DNA from: MFZZ01 sp964582715
Lineage (GTDB): Bacteria; Patescibacteriota; Microgenomatia; UBA1406; GWC2-37-13
DNA: 64,000 nt
Assembly (NCBI GenBank): GCA_964582715.1
Contig: CAZOSM010000001.1
Span: forward strand, 248,001 to 312,000
Reading direction: 5' to 3'
Below, in pieces: positions 31,268 to 40,497 of the stretch; the stretch's first letter is position 1, and each line of letters opens with the position of its first letter. The translations under genes were made by a program, and so were the position numbers. Under the pieces are notes generated by a model. The model did not search any database, was not told the origin of the DNA, and saw only the letters and a list, made by a program, of their open reading frames with translations.

Positions 31268-31835
31268 CGTTTAAATACATATAAATCTCATCTAGGTACA
31301 TATCTTTGTACCACGTTCCTCCGGGCAGCATGCCGTATTCTGTAAATCCCAGTTTCTGATATAAGGCTTTTGTTTGTTCATTGGGTTTATATACAGTAAG
31401 CGTAATAATTCTTAAGTTATCTATAATTAGTTTAGCTTGGTCTATTGTGGTTTTAGCCAATTCATACCCGAGCCCCTGACTTCTGTATTCTTTCTTTAAA
31501 GAAATGCCAAAGATACCAATATGAAGTGATCTTTTTCTGCTTGTCTGATTACGTGTTATGCCACATATACCGGCTAAATCTCCGTTTATAGTACACAACA
31601 AAAGTACACTATCCCCATCTTCCATTTTATGAAACTGATCTTCCAGATAACTTTGTTCATCTTCAACAGATAGTTGTTCACCTGAAAGCGATACATAAAT
31701 ATCTTCTGCAGAAAGTGCATTCACATAATCAGTCATTGCGTGTACATCACTCATTTGCGGAAAACGGATAGTAGCAGTGTCTCCGTACCTGGTTATAAAT
31801 TCATGAACAACAATACCTGGTGTATAAGTTTTCAT
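31260..31835 (-). CDS. GNAT family N-acetyltransferase
   Basis: 191 aa with a single GNAT fold. The acetyl-CoA loop is seen as KKEYRSQGLGYELAKTTIDQA, and the C-terminal strand as KPNEQTKALYQKLGFTEYGMLPGGTWYKDMYLDEIYM. This resembles acyltransferases acting on small molecules or protein N-termini. The substrate is unknown. A CATAAT ends 8 nt before the ATG (31849-31844), suggesting a leaderless single-gene transcript. Its 3' end overlaps lysS. Confidence 0.88.
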   Translation of the reverse strand: MKTYTPGIVVHEFITRYGDTATIRFPQMSDVHAMTDYVNALSAEDIYVSLSGEQLSVEDEQSYLEDQFHKMEDGDSVLLLCTINGDLAGICGITRNQTSRKRSLHIGIFGISLKKEYRSQGLGYELAKTTIDQAKLIIDNLRIITLTVYKPNEQTKALYQKLGFTEYGMLPGGTWYKDMYLDEIYMYLNVT

Positions 31836-31902
31836 ATTTTATAATTATGCCTTATTTTTTAATAAAAAAAGCTGGTAATGACTTAATTTTATTTAATTTT
31901 GG

Positions 31903-31908
31903 TATACT
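31903..31908 (+). promoter_or_regulatory. -10 box of the pentein gene
   Basis: TATACT, 11 nt before the ATG at 31920, which would leave a 4-5 nt leader. No clear -35. Confidence 0.4.
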
Positions 31909-31919
31909 TTTATGCAAAT

Positions 31920-32717
31920 ATGAAAAAAATACTCCTCTGCCCGCCGACCTACTTTAATATTGAATACTCTATTAACCCCTGGATGCACATAGATATAAAA
32001 GTAGATAGAGAAAAGGTTTTTGAAGAGTTTGAAGGTCTCAAAAAAACCTACTCCAAACTCGGCGTTGAATATGATGAGCTTGAGCCAACTAAAGGATTGC
32101 CAGACCAGGTGTATACAACAGATACAGGGGTGCCAGTTGGAAAAATCTTTATTAAATCCAATTATAGATATGGTCAGAGAAAGCCCGAAGCAACAGTTGC
32201 CGCTGAGTATTTTACTTCAAAAGGATATGCAGTCTATCAGATTCCTCCTGCGGTGAGCTTTGAAGGTGAAGGTGACCTGATCCGCATGGATAATACCTAT
32301 TTTATGGGATGGGGCCAACGAACATCATACCAGGCAGAAGAGTACCTGGCACTTGCTCTGCAACACGATGTGGTTCCGCTCAAACTCAGAAATCCTGAAT
32401 TCTTCCATCTTGATACCTGTTTTGCTCCACTCAAGCCGGATGTTGCTATTTACTACCCAAATGCATTTACCGATGAAGGCAAACTGACTCTTTCAAACTA
32501 TTTTGAAGAGCTTATTCCAGTAACAAAACAAGACGCAGATGCTTTTGCCTGTAATTTAGTACTTGTTAATGATACTATTGTAGTGAATGAAGCAATCTCA
32601 GAAGAATTACGAGGCAAAATAGAAAGCTATGGGTTTACTATCGAGGGAATACGAATGCATGAATACTTAAAAGGTGGTGGCAGCGTCAAATGTGTAAGCT
32701 TGCAGATATATGATTGA
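31920..32717 (+). CDS. amidinotransferase/dimethylargininase-like (pentein) hydrolase
   Basis: 265 aa, starting MKKILLCPPTYFNIEYSINPWM, which is typical of DDAH/arginine-deiminase-related proteins. Visible catalytic elements are an early acidic pair (PTKGLPDQVYTTDTG), FEGEGDLIRM, the His in FHLDTCFAPL, and the nucleophile Cys in GGGSVKCVSLQI at the C-terminus. It would act on a guanidino compound (arginine derivative), releasing citrulline or transferring an amidino group. No arginine pathway genes adjoin it, so the substrate is open. Confidence 0.85.
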   Translation: MKKILLCPPTYFNIEYSINPWMHIDIKVDREKVFEEFEGLKKTYSKLGVEYDELEPTKGLPDQVYTTDTGVPVGKIFIKSNYRYGQRKPEATVAAEYFTSKGYAVYQIPPAVSFEGEGDLIRMDNTYFMGWGQRTSYQAEEYLALALQHDVVPLKLRNPEFFHLDTCFAPLKPDVAIYYPNAFTDEGKLTLSNYFEELIPVTKQDADAFACNLVLVNDTIVVNEAISEELRGKIESYGFTIEGIRMHEYLKGGGSVKCVSLQIYD

Positions 32718-32730
32718 AATTAAGTATGTC

Positions 32731-32742
32731 TATAATTAGAAT
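32731..32742 (+). promoter_or_regulatory. -10 box(es) of the 32749 gene
   Basis: TATAAT (32731-32736) directly followed by TAGAAT (32737-32742). The latter is 6 nt before the ATG at 32749, the former 12 nt. Confidence 0.4.
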
Positions 32743-32748
32743 AATATA

Positions 32749-33843
32749 ATGAAGCCGCTCAAAGCTGCCTTTCGCATTTCCTTATATACTTTCTTGATAT
32801 TTTTTTCTCTCACCTATTTCATGCCAATAATTCTTTCCTTTTCATTCTTAAAAGATGATACTAGTATTCCAGAATTTATTAATTTATATAAAGGTATTGA
32901 TTGGAATCCATTTTTTATCTACTTACAAGTTTCAACTGTAATATTTATTGTTACATACTTCATACTAATAGTTAAACAAAAAACGAATCATATATCTATT
33001 GTGTATCTGTTATTTCAGCCTTTTACCCAAAATCCATATAGATATTATCTTATTGTCTCAATTATTTTTGCATTACTTTGGTTTTTTGCAATAGGCTTCA
33101 TATCAATGTTGTTAAGTACCATAATACTAGGCATACTCGATATCAAACTTGGAACTCGATGGGAGCAGATTTCTACAGTCTATTTTGGAGTGCCAGTAAT
33201 TATATATATTCTATTTATCTATCTTGCAGTGAAAAAAGATCGTGTAAATATTTTTGCTGCCATATATAGCTTTATTTTACCTTTAGTATTAATGTTTACC
33301 GTATTTGCTTCAGTTAATATTTTAGGAAAGTATAATTTTGAACAGAAGCTCGTTAAAAGTCGAGAGGAGGCGGAAGTTGCACGTGAAGAATTACCCAAAA
33401 TACTACAATTTACAAATCCTCGTTTCTCAAGAGAAGAAATCGATGATCTGCAGGTGTTAGTTGCAGAATTTGATCTTACTGTTAAAAAAGACTTTAAACC
33501 TGCGACACTGCGTTACGATTTGAGTTATTATGTGACCCAAGAGAATCTTTTAGAGACCGGTCTTCAAAGCTTAAATGATAAACAGAGAATCAATCAATGT
33601 AATCCAGGAGTCAAACATATGAGACTTTTTAAAAGAGGATCCAATGAACCACTTTATAATCCAAATTCTGAACGTGAATTACAACCTGCAGGAATCTACA
33701 GATTGCGTATTGAACACTTTTTTTCTTTCTGTACACCTGCCGAGATACAAAGTATGGAATCCCTTTATTTTTCTATAATAGGAGGCAAACCCAGTGAAAT
33801 CATCGATTCATTAAAGATAAGTACTATCAATATGAATTTATGA
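32749..33843 (+). CDS. polytopic membrane protein, unknown function
   Basis: 364 aa. Five or six predicted helices lie in the first 195 residues. A soluble C-terminal half of about 170 residues follows, starting with a charged helix (KSREEAEVAREELPKI) and then beta-rich sequence with Cys at about 283 and 324. The base composition is the most A+T rich of the window. No family recognised. It is flanked by unrelated single-gene units. Confidence 0.7.
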   Translation: MKPLKAAFRISLYTFLIFFSLTYFMPIILSFSFLKDDTSIPEFINLYKGIDWNPFFIYLQVSTVIFIVTYFILIVKQKTNHISIVYLLFQPFTQNPYRYYLIVSIIFALLWFFAIGFISMLLSTIILGILDIKLGTRWEQISTVYFGVPVIIYILFIYLAVKKDRVNIFAAIYSFILPLVLMFTVFASVNILGKYNFEQKLVKSREEAEVAREELPKILQFTNPRFSREEIDDLQVLVAEFDLTVKKDFKPATLRYDLSYYVTQENLLETGLQSLNDKQRINQCNPGVKHMRLFKRGSNEPLYNPNSERELQPAGIYRLRIEHFFSFCTPAEIQSMESLYFSIIGGKPSEIIDSLKISTINMNL

Positions 33844-33911
33844 TCTGGATTTTGTCAATATTCTATAGTAGTGATTGTTATATTATTTATAGGCTTAGAA
33901 AAGTTTCTCAC

Positions 33912-33939
33912 TTGATTTTTATATGTCATAGTTTATAAT
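33912..33939 (+). promoter_or_regulatory. promoter of adenosine deaminase
   Basis: TTGATT (33912-33917), 16-bp spacer, TATAAT (33934-33939), then 5 nt to the ATG at 33945. Leaderless geometry. Confidence 0.6.
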
Positions 33940-33944
33940 AGTTT

Positions 33945-34922
33945 ATGGAGAAAGACAAAGTCCTGACAAACCTTGCAGATCTTCACCTTCATCTTGGCTC
34001 AGCCTCACCTCCTCATTTGCTTTGGGAACTTGCACACGAACAAGGTATTAAACTTCCACAAAAAGATTACTGGAAATTTATTGAGTCAGTAACTATTAAA
34101 GAAAACACAACTTACGATCATTATCTGGAATTTTTCCATTTAACCGAGCTTATCCAATCTTCTACTATTGCTATAGAAAAAGCTTGTCACCAGGCAGTAA
34201 GTTACTATTATCGAAAAAGTGATGTCCATCTTATTGAGCTGCGTTTTAATCCAATGCTCCGAAACAAAGGTGGAGAACAAGACTTAGATAAAATTATCTT
34301 TAGTTCATTGGTTGGTACAAAACGAGCTTGTCTTGAATACCCTGTTAAAGCAGGAGTTATTATCATGATGGATCGCCGTTTTGATAAAGAAAAAAATACA
34401 ATCATTGCTAAAAAAGCTGCTCGATTTGCACGGGAAGGAGTTATTGGTATAGATTTAGCCGGCCCTTTGGATAAAAAATTTAAGATGGATGACATTGTGG
34501 ACGCTTCACTTATTGCTCGCGATGCCGGTTTGAAAATAACAATTCATACCGGAGAAGTAACACCTCCAGAAGAAATATGGGAAGTGGTGGAAAAAATAAA
34601 ACCAGATCGTATAGGACATGGAGTACGTTGTATAGAAGATAAAAAGCTCATGAAGAAGTTAGCAGATGAAAAAATTGTTCTTGAGATCTGCCCCACTTCA
34701 AACATTAGAACTCAGGCGATTAAAGACTGGAAAGCGATGAAAAAAACTATTCGAACGCTTATAGATAATAATGTTCTTTTTACCATCAATACGGATGGTC
34801 CCGAGCTTATTGAGACAACAGTAAAGCAAGAATATGAAAAATTGCTCGACCACAATATTCTTTCATTGAAAGAGGTAAAAGGACTTATTGAATTATCTAA
34901 AAAGGTGACGTTTATTCAATAG
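33945..34922 (+). CDS. add: adenosine deaminase family protein
   Basis: 325 aa, TIM-barrel metal hydrolase converting (deoxy)adenosine to (deoxy)inosine. Metal ligands are His14 and His16 (DLHLHLGS), the His in HTGEVTPPEEIW (with catalytic Glu), DRIGHGVRC, and the Asp in INTDGPEL. EICPTSN is also typical. It precedes guaB and guaA, which fits purine salvage: adenosine to inosine/hypoxanthine to IMP to GMP. Adenine or other aminohydrolases of the family remain possible. Confidence 0.92.
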   Translation: MEKDKVLTNLADLHLHLGSASPPHLLWELAHEQGIKLPQKDYWKFIESVTIKENTTYDHYLEFFHLTELIQSSTIAIEKACHQAVSYYYRKSDVHLIELRFNPMLRNKGGEQDLDKIIFSSLVGTKRACLEYPVKAGVIIMMDRRFDKEKNTIIAKKAARFAREGVIGIDLAGPLDKKFKMDDIVDASLIARDAGLKITIHTGEVTPPEEIWEVVEKIKPDRIGHGVRCIEDKKLMKKLADEKIVLEICPTSNIRTQAIKDWKAMKKTIRTLIDNNVLFTINTDGPELIETTVKQEYEKLLDHNILSLKEVKGLIELSKKVTFIQ

Positions 34923-34936
34923 GTTTATTAATAAAC

Positions 34937-34964
34937 GTCATTCCGAACTCGTTTCGGAATCTAT
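34937..34964. repeat. short hairpin repeat, family D copy 1
   Basis: GTCATTCCGAACTCGTTTCGGAATCTA. A 9-bp stem ATTCCGAA(A)/TTTCGGAAT between add and guaB. Related to the words at 59118-59143, 62934-62961 and 57608-57622 (TCAGAATGACA/TGTCATCCTGA type). It may act as a weak terminator, but has no T run. Confidence 0.6.
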
Positions 34965-34988
34965 ATTAATATTTACATAACACAGCTG

Positions 34989-36152
34989 ATGCAGTTTACT
35001 AATCATTATCCTAACAAAATAATCTCAGACGGAATTACCTATGATGACGTATTACTTCTTCCGGGTTACAGCGACTTCAAGCGAGACGACATAAACATTT
35101 CTGCCCAACTCACCACAAAAATTAGGCTTAGAACACCACTTGTTTCTGCACCGATGGACACTGTTACAGAACATGAACTTGCTATTGCACTAGCTGAGTT
35201 TGGTGGCATTGGTATTATTCATAGAAATTTAACGGTAAATGATCAGGCAGACCAAGTTAAAAAAGTTAAAGACAAAAACTTATTAGTTGGTGCTGCAATA
35301 GGTGCAAGCCGAGGTTTTGAAGAACGGGCCAAAGCTCTTGTGAATGCAGGAGTTGATGTACTTGTTGTAGATTCTGCACATGGATATGCAGATTATATTA
35401 TTGATACTATTAAATTCGTTAAAACACAGTACCCAGAACTGCAAGTAATTGGGGGGAATATTGCTACCTATGAAGGAGCAAAGGCTCTTATAGAAGCAGG
35501 TGCTGACGGCTTGCGTGTTGGAATGGGACCAGGTGCTATCTGTACAACCCGTATTATTTCTGGAATGGGAGTTCCACAGATTACGGCAATACTCGAGACC
35601 TCAAGAGCTGCTGCTCCACAGGATATACCAGTTATTGCTGATGGTGGTATTCAGTACTCAGGTGATATTGTCAAAGCACTTGCTGCTGGAGCATCTACTG
35701 TTATGATGGGAAGTATCTTTGCTTCATGTTCTGAATCTCCAGGAGAGAAGATGCAACTCAAACCAGAAGAAGTACCATCACGTTTTAAAAGTATTTTCAA
35801 AAAAGGTAAAGAAACATATACGTTTAAATCGTATCGAGGTATGGGATCGGTTGGAGCTATGCAGGAAGGTGCAAAGATAAAATCAGAAGAAGAATTTCAT
35901 GGAAAGAGTTATAAAGATAAAGTACTTGTTGCAGAAGGAGTGGAAGGACTTGTCCCAGTAACCGGAACAGTTGAAGATGTGGTTGACCAAGCAGTAGGTG
36001 GTATTCGTTCTGGTATGTATTATGTTGGCGCAAAAACCATACATGAGCTTAAAGAAAAAGGTCGATTCATTCAGATAACTCAGGCATCACTTACAGAAAG
36101 TCATCCACATGACATTCTTATTACAAATGCTGGAGAAAATTACACATCATGA
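34989..36152 (+). CDS. guaB: IMP dehydrogenase lacking CBS domains
   Basis: 387 aa. Oxidises IMP to XMP, the first step to GMP. The TIM barrel is complete: TYDDVLLLPGYSDF, SAPMDTVTEHELA, the catalytic-Cys loop GPGAICTTRIISGMGVPQ, DGGIQYSGDIVKALAAGA and the flap SYRGMGSVGAM. The regulatory CBS pair (about 120 aa) that normally interrupts the barrel is absent, since the sequence passes directly from VKKVKDKN to LLVGAAIG. The stop overlaps guaA by 4 nt, so the two steps are coupled. Confidence 0.95.
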   Translation: MQFTNHYPNKIISDGITYDDVLLLPGYSDFKRDDINISAQLTTKIRLRTPLVSAPMDTVTEHELAIALAEFGGIGIIHRNLTVNDQADQVKKVKDKNLLVGAAIGASRGFEERAKALVNAGVDVLVVDSAHGYADYIIDTIKFVKTQYPELQVIGGNIATYEGAKALIEAGADGLRVGMGPGAICTTRIISGMGVPQITAILETSRAAAPQDIPVIADGGIQYSGDIVKALAAGASTVMMGSIFASCSESPGEKMQLKPEEVPSRFKSIFKKGKETYTFKSYRGMGSVGAMQEGAKIKSEEEFHGKSYKDKVLVAEGVEGLVPVTGTVEDVVDQAVGGIRSGMYYVGAKTIHELKEKGRFIQITQASLTESHPHDILITNAGENYTS

Positions 36153-37687
36153 TAATAATCGTAGATTTTGGTTCACAAACAACTCATCTGATTTCAAGAA
36201 GATTAAGAGAACTGTCTATTGAGACAAAGATTATTCCACCAGAAGAGTTTTTTGATGTTATTAAAGAACTAAAATACGACGGAATTATCCTCTCCGGTGG
36301 CCCAGCAAGTGTGTACGAAGAAGGTTCACCAGCGATAGATAAAAAGGTCTTTGATCTTGGAAAGCCACTACTTGGGATATGTTATGGAGAACAACTTATG
36401 GCACATCTTCTTGATGGGAAAGTAACTCCTGGAAAAATAAAAGAATACGGTCCTGCCACGCTTACACTTTCTAAACCTTCTCCCCTTTTTAAAATACGTG
36501 ATGTTGAAGGTGATATCATGACATTTAATGTATGGATGTCTCATGGGGACGCAGTAGAAAAAATTCCAACTGGATTTAACACTATTGGAACGACAGAAAC
36601 AATTCCTCATGCAGCAATAGCAAACGAAGAAAAGAAGATGTATGGCATACAATTTCATCCGGAAGTTGTTCATACTCAGTTTGGTCTTCAGATTTTAGGT
36701 AACTTTGCTTCTATCTGTGGACTTTCACCAAAAGAACAACCTATATCTAAGGACTTTGTAGATAAAATGATTTTAGATATTAAAGACTCAGTAAAAGATG
36801 CAACAGTAATTGGTGCAATGTCTGGTGGAGTAGATTCTTCTATCGCCTGCTTGCTTGTACATAAAGCAATCGGAGAACAGTTTACTCCAATTTATATTGA
36901 TTCTGGCCTCATGCGAGAGAACGAAACAGAGGAGCTACAGCAAGTATTTGAATCTCATTACAAACTCAAAGTACATGTAGTTCATGCACAAGATATATTT
37001 CTGAAAAATCTGGAAGGAGTTTCCGACCCAGAACAAAAAAGAAAGATTATTGGGAAAACATTTATAGATGTTCTTGATGCAGAAGCTCAAAAACGCGGTG
37101 CTACCTTTTTAGTGCAGGGAACTATTTACCCGGATGTCATAGAAAGTGCCGGCACAAAGCATGCACAAAACATCAAAAGCCATCACAATGTAGGAGGATT
37201 GCCAAAAGATATGAAGCTTACATTGCTCGAACCAATCCGCAACTTTTATAAAGATGAGGTGAGGAAAATTGGTAAGATTTTAGAGCTACCAGAAGAAATA
37301 ACCCATAGACATCCTTTCCCTGGCCCAGGCCTTGCTATCCGTATTATTGGAGAAGTAACTAAATATAAGCTTGAAATTCTACGGAAGGCTGATAGAATTG
37401 TGCAAGAGGAAGTCGGTAAAGCAGGGTTAGGTGAGAAATTATGGCAAGTGTTTGCAGTCTTTACAGGCATAAAGACAACCGGTGTTCGGGGTGATGCACG
37501 AGCATACGGAGAAACAATTGCAATACGAGGAGTTGAATCTGAAGATGTCATGTCTGTAAACTTTGCTCAACTGCCATATGAGCTTTTAGGAAACATAAGT
37601 GTACGTATTGTCACAGAAGTACCAGAAGTAAACCGAGTTGTATACGATATCACCAACAAACCTCCTGCAACTATTGAATGGGAATAA
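36149..37687 (+). CDS. guaA: GMP synthase (glutamine-hydrolysing)
   Basis: 512 aa. Amidates XMP to GMP. Glutaminase domain: GICYGEQLMAHLL with the nucleophile Cys, and GIQFHPEV. ATP-pyrophosphatase domain: the P-loop SGGVDSS, then GTIYPDVIES, HHNVGGLP and the C-terminal dimerisation segment DARAYGETIAIRG ... PPATIEWE. Full length. It follows guaB with an ATGA overlap and precedes a GMP-reductase-like gene by 17 nt. Confidence 0.97.
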   Translation: MIIIVDFGSQTTHLISRRLRELSIETKIIPPEEFFDVIKELKYDGIILSGGPASVYEEGSPAIDKKVFDLGKPLLGICYGEQLMAHLLDGKVTPGKIKEYGPATLTLSKPSPLFKIRDVEGDIMTFNVWMSHGDAVEKIPTGFNTIGTTETIPHAAIANEEKKMYGIQFHPEVVHTQFGLQILGNFASICGLSPKEQPISKDFVDKMILDIKDSVKDATVIGAMSGGVDSSIACLLVHKAIGEQFTPIYIDSGLMRENETEELQQVFESHYKLKVHVVHAQDIFLKNLEGVSDPEQKRKIIGKTFIDVLDAEAQKRGATFLVQGTIYPDVIESAGTKHAQNIKSHHNVGGLPKDMKLTLLEPIRNFYKDEVRKIGKILELPEEITHRHPFPGPGLAIRIIGEVTKYKLEILRKADRIVQEEVGKAGLGEKLWQVFAVFTGIKTTGVRGDARAYGETIAIRGVESEDVMSVNFAQLPYELLGNISVRIVTEVPEVNRVVYDITNKPPATIEWE

Positions 37688-37704
37688 TAATTTGAAACCA
37701 ACCT

Positions 37705-38802
37705 ATGTCAAAAGAATTCTACTTTAATCCAAAATATTCTGCTGTGTCGTGGGAAGAAGTAACCAGAGAAACTGGCCCACTTACCTATGATGATGTGCTC
37801 ATAAAACAAGGTAATGACACGGAACTCCTCTCCAGATCAGAAGCATCACTTGAGGTTCCATTTGGCAGTTATATGCTCGATATACCAATCGCGTCAGCAC
37901 CTATGGATACCATTACTGATGAAGAAATGATACGGAAGTTAGATGACTTAGGTGGGATTGGCACACTTCCCAGAGCTCAAGGAAGAAATAAAAGTCACTA
38001 CTATGCTGACTTAGAATATAAGTATGAACTTTGTGAGGAGTTTAGCAGTGATGGTGTCCGGTGTATCTACTCAGTAGGATTAAAAAATGTAGATGAAGAA
38101 GCTCGAGGATATAAAGAGAGAGGTGCTCAGATTGTGTTAATTGATATAGCACATGGCGGCATGCGTGCAGTAGCACAAGCAGCTTCTGAAATTAAAAACA
38201 AATATGATCTAATTGTAGTCGCAGGTAATATTACCACCTATGAACAAGCAGAAACGTACAAAAATCATGGGGTAGATATTGCAAGAGTAGGCGTTGGTGG
38301 TGGATCTGTATGTACAACAAGAGAAAAAACAGGTGTTGGATTACCACAACTGTCTGCTATTTTTGAAACTACAGAAGCTGGTATTTATGTTATTGCTGAT
38401 GGTGGTATAAAAAAGCCAGGTGACGCTGCAAAAGCACTCGCTGCCGGAGCAAATGCAGTTATGATTGGAGGAATGCTTTCTGGAACTGATGAAACGCCTG
38501 GTGAAGTTATTACCAAAGAGGATGGACAAGAAGTAAAAATTTTCAGAGGCCAAGCTTCTAGTGCCTATATGACTGACCAAGGAATTGTAGTAAATGGACA
38601 CCGCACCGATGAAGGTATAGCTACAGATGTTCCTCTCAAAGGACCAGCAGCTAACGTCATACAAGATATTACTGGTGGAATTCGTAGTGCGATGTCATAT
38701 GTAGGCGCTCGGAATATTCAAGAGTTTCAAGAAAAAGCTAAGTTTATAAAAATAACTCCTGCGACACAGGTAGAAAATCAACCACATATTCATAGGAGAT
38801 AA
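37705..38802 (+). CDS. IMPDH/GMP reductase family protein, GMP reductase-like
   Basis: 365 aa, second member of the family in this operon. The catalytic loop GGGSVCTTREKTGVGLPQLSAIFET resembles GMP reductase (TGVG-PQLSAV type) more than IMP dehydrogenase. DGGIKKPGDAAKALAAGANAVMIGGMLSGTDETPGE also fits reductases. It has no CBS insertion. It would reduce GMP to IMP with NADPH and balance adenine and guanine nucleotides opposite guaB-guaA. An IMPDH activity cannot be excluded. Confidence 0.85.
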   Translation: MSKEFYFNPKYSAVSWEEVTRETGPLTYDDVLIKQGNDTELLSRSEASLEVPFGSYMLDIPIASAPMDTITDEEMIRKLDDLGGIGTLPRAQGRNKSHYYADLEYKYELCEEFSSDGVRCIYSVGLKNVDEEARGYKERGAQIVLIDIAHGGMRAVAQAASEIKNKYDLIVVAGNITTYEQAETYKNHGVDIARVGVGGGSVCTTREKTGVGLPQLSAIFETTEAGIYVIADGGIKKPGDAAKALAAGANAVMIGGMLSGTDETPGEVITKEDGQEVKIFRGQASSAYMTDQGIVVNGHRTDEGIATDVPLKGPAANVIQDITGGIRSAMSYVGARNIQEFQEKAKFIKITPATQVENQPHIHRR

Positions 38803-38809
38803 TAATAGC

Positions 38810-40384
38810 TTAACCAGCAAACTGTATACTCCCTTTCCTAGAACTAAAAGTCTGCTCTTCTAACCCTTGATACCATTCCTCTGGTTTCATCCATTCATTC
38901 TCGGGCCACATACAGGAATAGCAATACCCCATACCAATTGGTATCTGACCCATGATGTCATGTGGTGTTTCTCCGGTAAAAGCTTCAAGAATACCTGGCA
39001 AACTTAAATGCTGAATTGAAGATATATTCAGAACCTCTAATGGATTCTTAACCTTATTATAAAATAATTCATGTTCTTCACTGATTGCAATACCCAAACC
39101 ACAGGGATGTTTGAATTTAGGACTCCCCAAACGCAGATGCCTTCTTGGTATTCCGGAATTATAGGCAAATTGTTCACTATATTGACTCAGTGCTTCATAA
39201 ATAAGCTCCATTGTCGGCTCACTTTGACTGCCCCGAATAAGAGAATCATCAATAAGTGCTATGTCTGTTATGCCGTCTTCTACCATCTGTACAATTGCAT
39301 CATGATTTACTGCTAATTTTTGCTTAGCTACTTTTTTATGATCTCCATTTTTTGCCATAAAAGACCTGCTATCAATTATTTTTTCAAGTAATGGATACAC
39401 ACGAGCACCCATCTTACTTGAGTACCCCTCTGCAAACATATTCCCTCCATTTGGAATAGATACCACAGCGAGCTTCTCTGGATCTACTTCTTTTAGAGTT
39501 TCTTCTTCCACAGCAAGCATCTCACCAGCTGCAAAACGAAGCATATTATTATCTTGCTCTGGGTTTCTGCTATTTCGTGACTCCCCTTTTTGTAAATAGA
39601 TGTGTTCTAAAAGGCACATTGCTTCATCCATCGGAGCAAACATCTGATCAATAGTTACCTGTCCATCTGGCGCAATATGTACCAACTCTCCTGCATTTAC
39701 AGGTCTAAACTGCATTTTTCTATCTTTAAATGCTCCATGCTCAATTGGGTACGATTCTGAAGAGAGTGTAACCACACCTTCATCATTCCAACCAAGCCAT
39801 AAATCGCGGTTTTTTCTTGGATCACAAAAGCCATAGATACCTTCTGGAGTAAGCATTGTTACACTATATGAGCCATTAAAATGTTTAGCAGCATTTCGTA
39901 TTTTCCAAGGCCACGTTTCTCCTTCCGACTCAAGAATTAACTCTGCCATCAGAGCACTATCAGAGTTTCCAGGTGGAGTATACTGCAGCATTTCATGGAA
40001 AGCAGGTTCAATATTTCCATTATGGCTTAAAGCTGCCTGCCATCTGCCATCTACGCTTTGTACCTGAAAAGGTTGTGCATTATAAGCATTCGTTTCTGAT
40101 TGAGTAGTATACCTGTCATGGCCAATTGCCATGGTAGTTGCAAAAGGTACAAAAGGTACTTTATCTGGCGTTCCTAAACCTTTCTGAGTGATTATACCTT
40201 CTGCTGTTAATCCAGCTATCCCAGAACTATCTCTTCCGCGGTTAATCTGATCCCGAAGAGCATTATATGTATATTCAAATGCTTGTCCTTGCGGGTCATA
40301 AACTGCCATGACTGCGCAATCGTCCTGAGGAGCTGAGAAAATTTCATTGGAGTCGATATATGTAGGTTTTCTACATTCAGTCAC
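38810..40384 (-). CDS. purF: amidophosphoribosyltransferase
   Basis: 524 aa, GTG start at 40384. First committed step of purine synthesis: PRPP + glutamine to phosphoribosylamine. The glutaminase Cys is Cys23 (DDCAVMAVYDP), so a 22-residue propeptide must be removed, as in Bacillus-type PurF. RGRDSSGIAG, GHDRYTTQSE and SHNGNI follow. The PRPP loop is ALIDDSLIRGSQS. Four cysteines in family positions (MCLLEHIYL, KHPCGLGIA and GYCYSCMWP) suggest the [4Fe-4S] form. No other de novo purine gene is in the window. Confidence 0.88.
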   Translation of the reverse strand: MTECRKPTYIDSNEIFSAPQDDCAVMAVYDPQGQAFEYTYNALRDQINRGRDSSGIAGLTAEGIITQKGLGTPDKVPFVPFATTMAIGHDRYTTQSETNAYNAQPFQVQSVDGRWQAALSHNGNIEPAFHEMLQYTPPGNSDSALMAELILESEGETWPWKIRNAAKHFNGSYSVTMLTPEGIYGFCDPRKNRDLWLGWNDEGVVTLSSESYPIEHGAFKDRKMQFRPVNAGELVHIAPDGQVTIDQMFAPMDEAMCLLEHIYLQKGESRNSRNPEQDNNMLRFAAGEMLAVEEETLKEVDPEKLAVVSIPNGGNMFAEGYSSKMGARVYPLLEKIIDSRSFMAKNGDHKKVAKQKLAVNHDAIVQMVEDGITDIALIDDSLIRGSQSEPTMELIYEALSQYSEQFAYNSGIPRRHLRLGSPKFKHPCGLGIAISEEHELFYNKVKNPLEVLNISSIQHLSLPGILEAFTGETPHDIMGQIPIGMGYCYSCMWPENEWMKPEEWYQGLEEQTFSSRKGSIQFAG

Positions 40385-40390
40385 TTATAC

Positions 40391-40419
40391 AGCATACATA
40401 TGTATCTGATACCTGTAAA
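40391..40419 (-). promoter_or_regulatory. purF promoter, leaderless type
   Basis: TTTACA (40419-40414), 17-bp spacer, TATGCT (40396-40391), 6 nt to the GTG start. The spacer contains the palindromic word GTATCAGATAC, a possible operator. Confidence 0.55.
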
Positions 40420-40462
40420 CAATGAACCTAATTAATTTGTGTAACCAATAAGTAATTTAATC

Positions 40463-40491
40463 CTGAAAAAATTGAACTCACGCCTTATAAT
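40463..40491 (+). promoter_or_regulatory. promoter of the phosphoribosyltransferase gene
   Basis: CTGAAA, 17-bp spacer, TATAAT (40486-40491), then 6 nt to the ATG at 40498. The -35 is weak. Confidence 0.5.
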
Positions 40492-40497
40492 TTCTAC

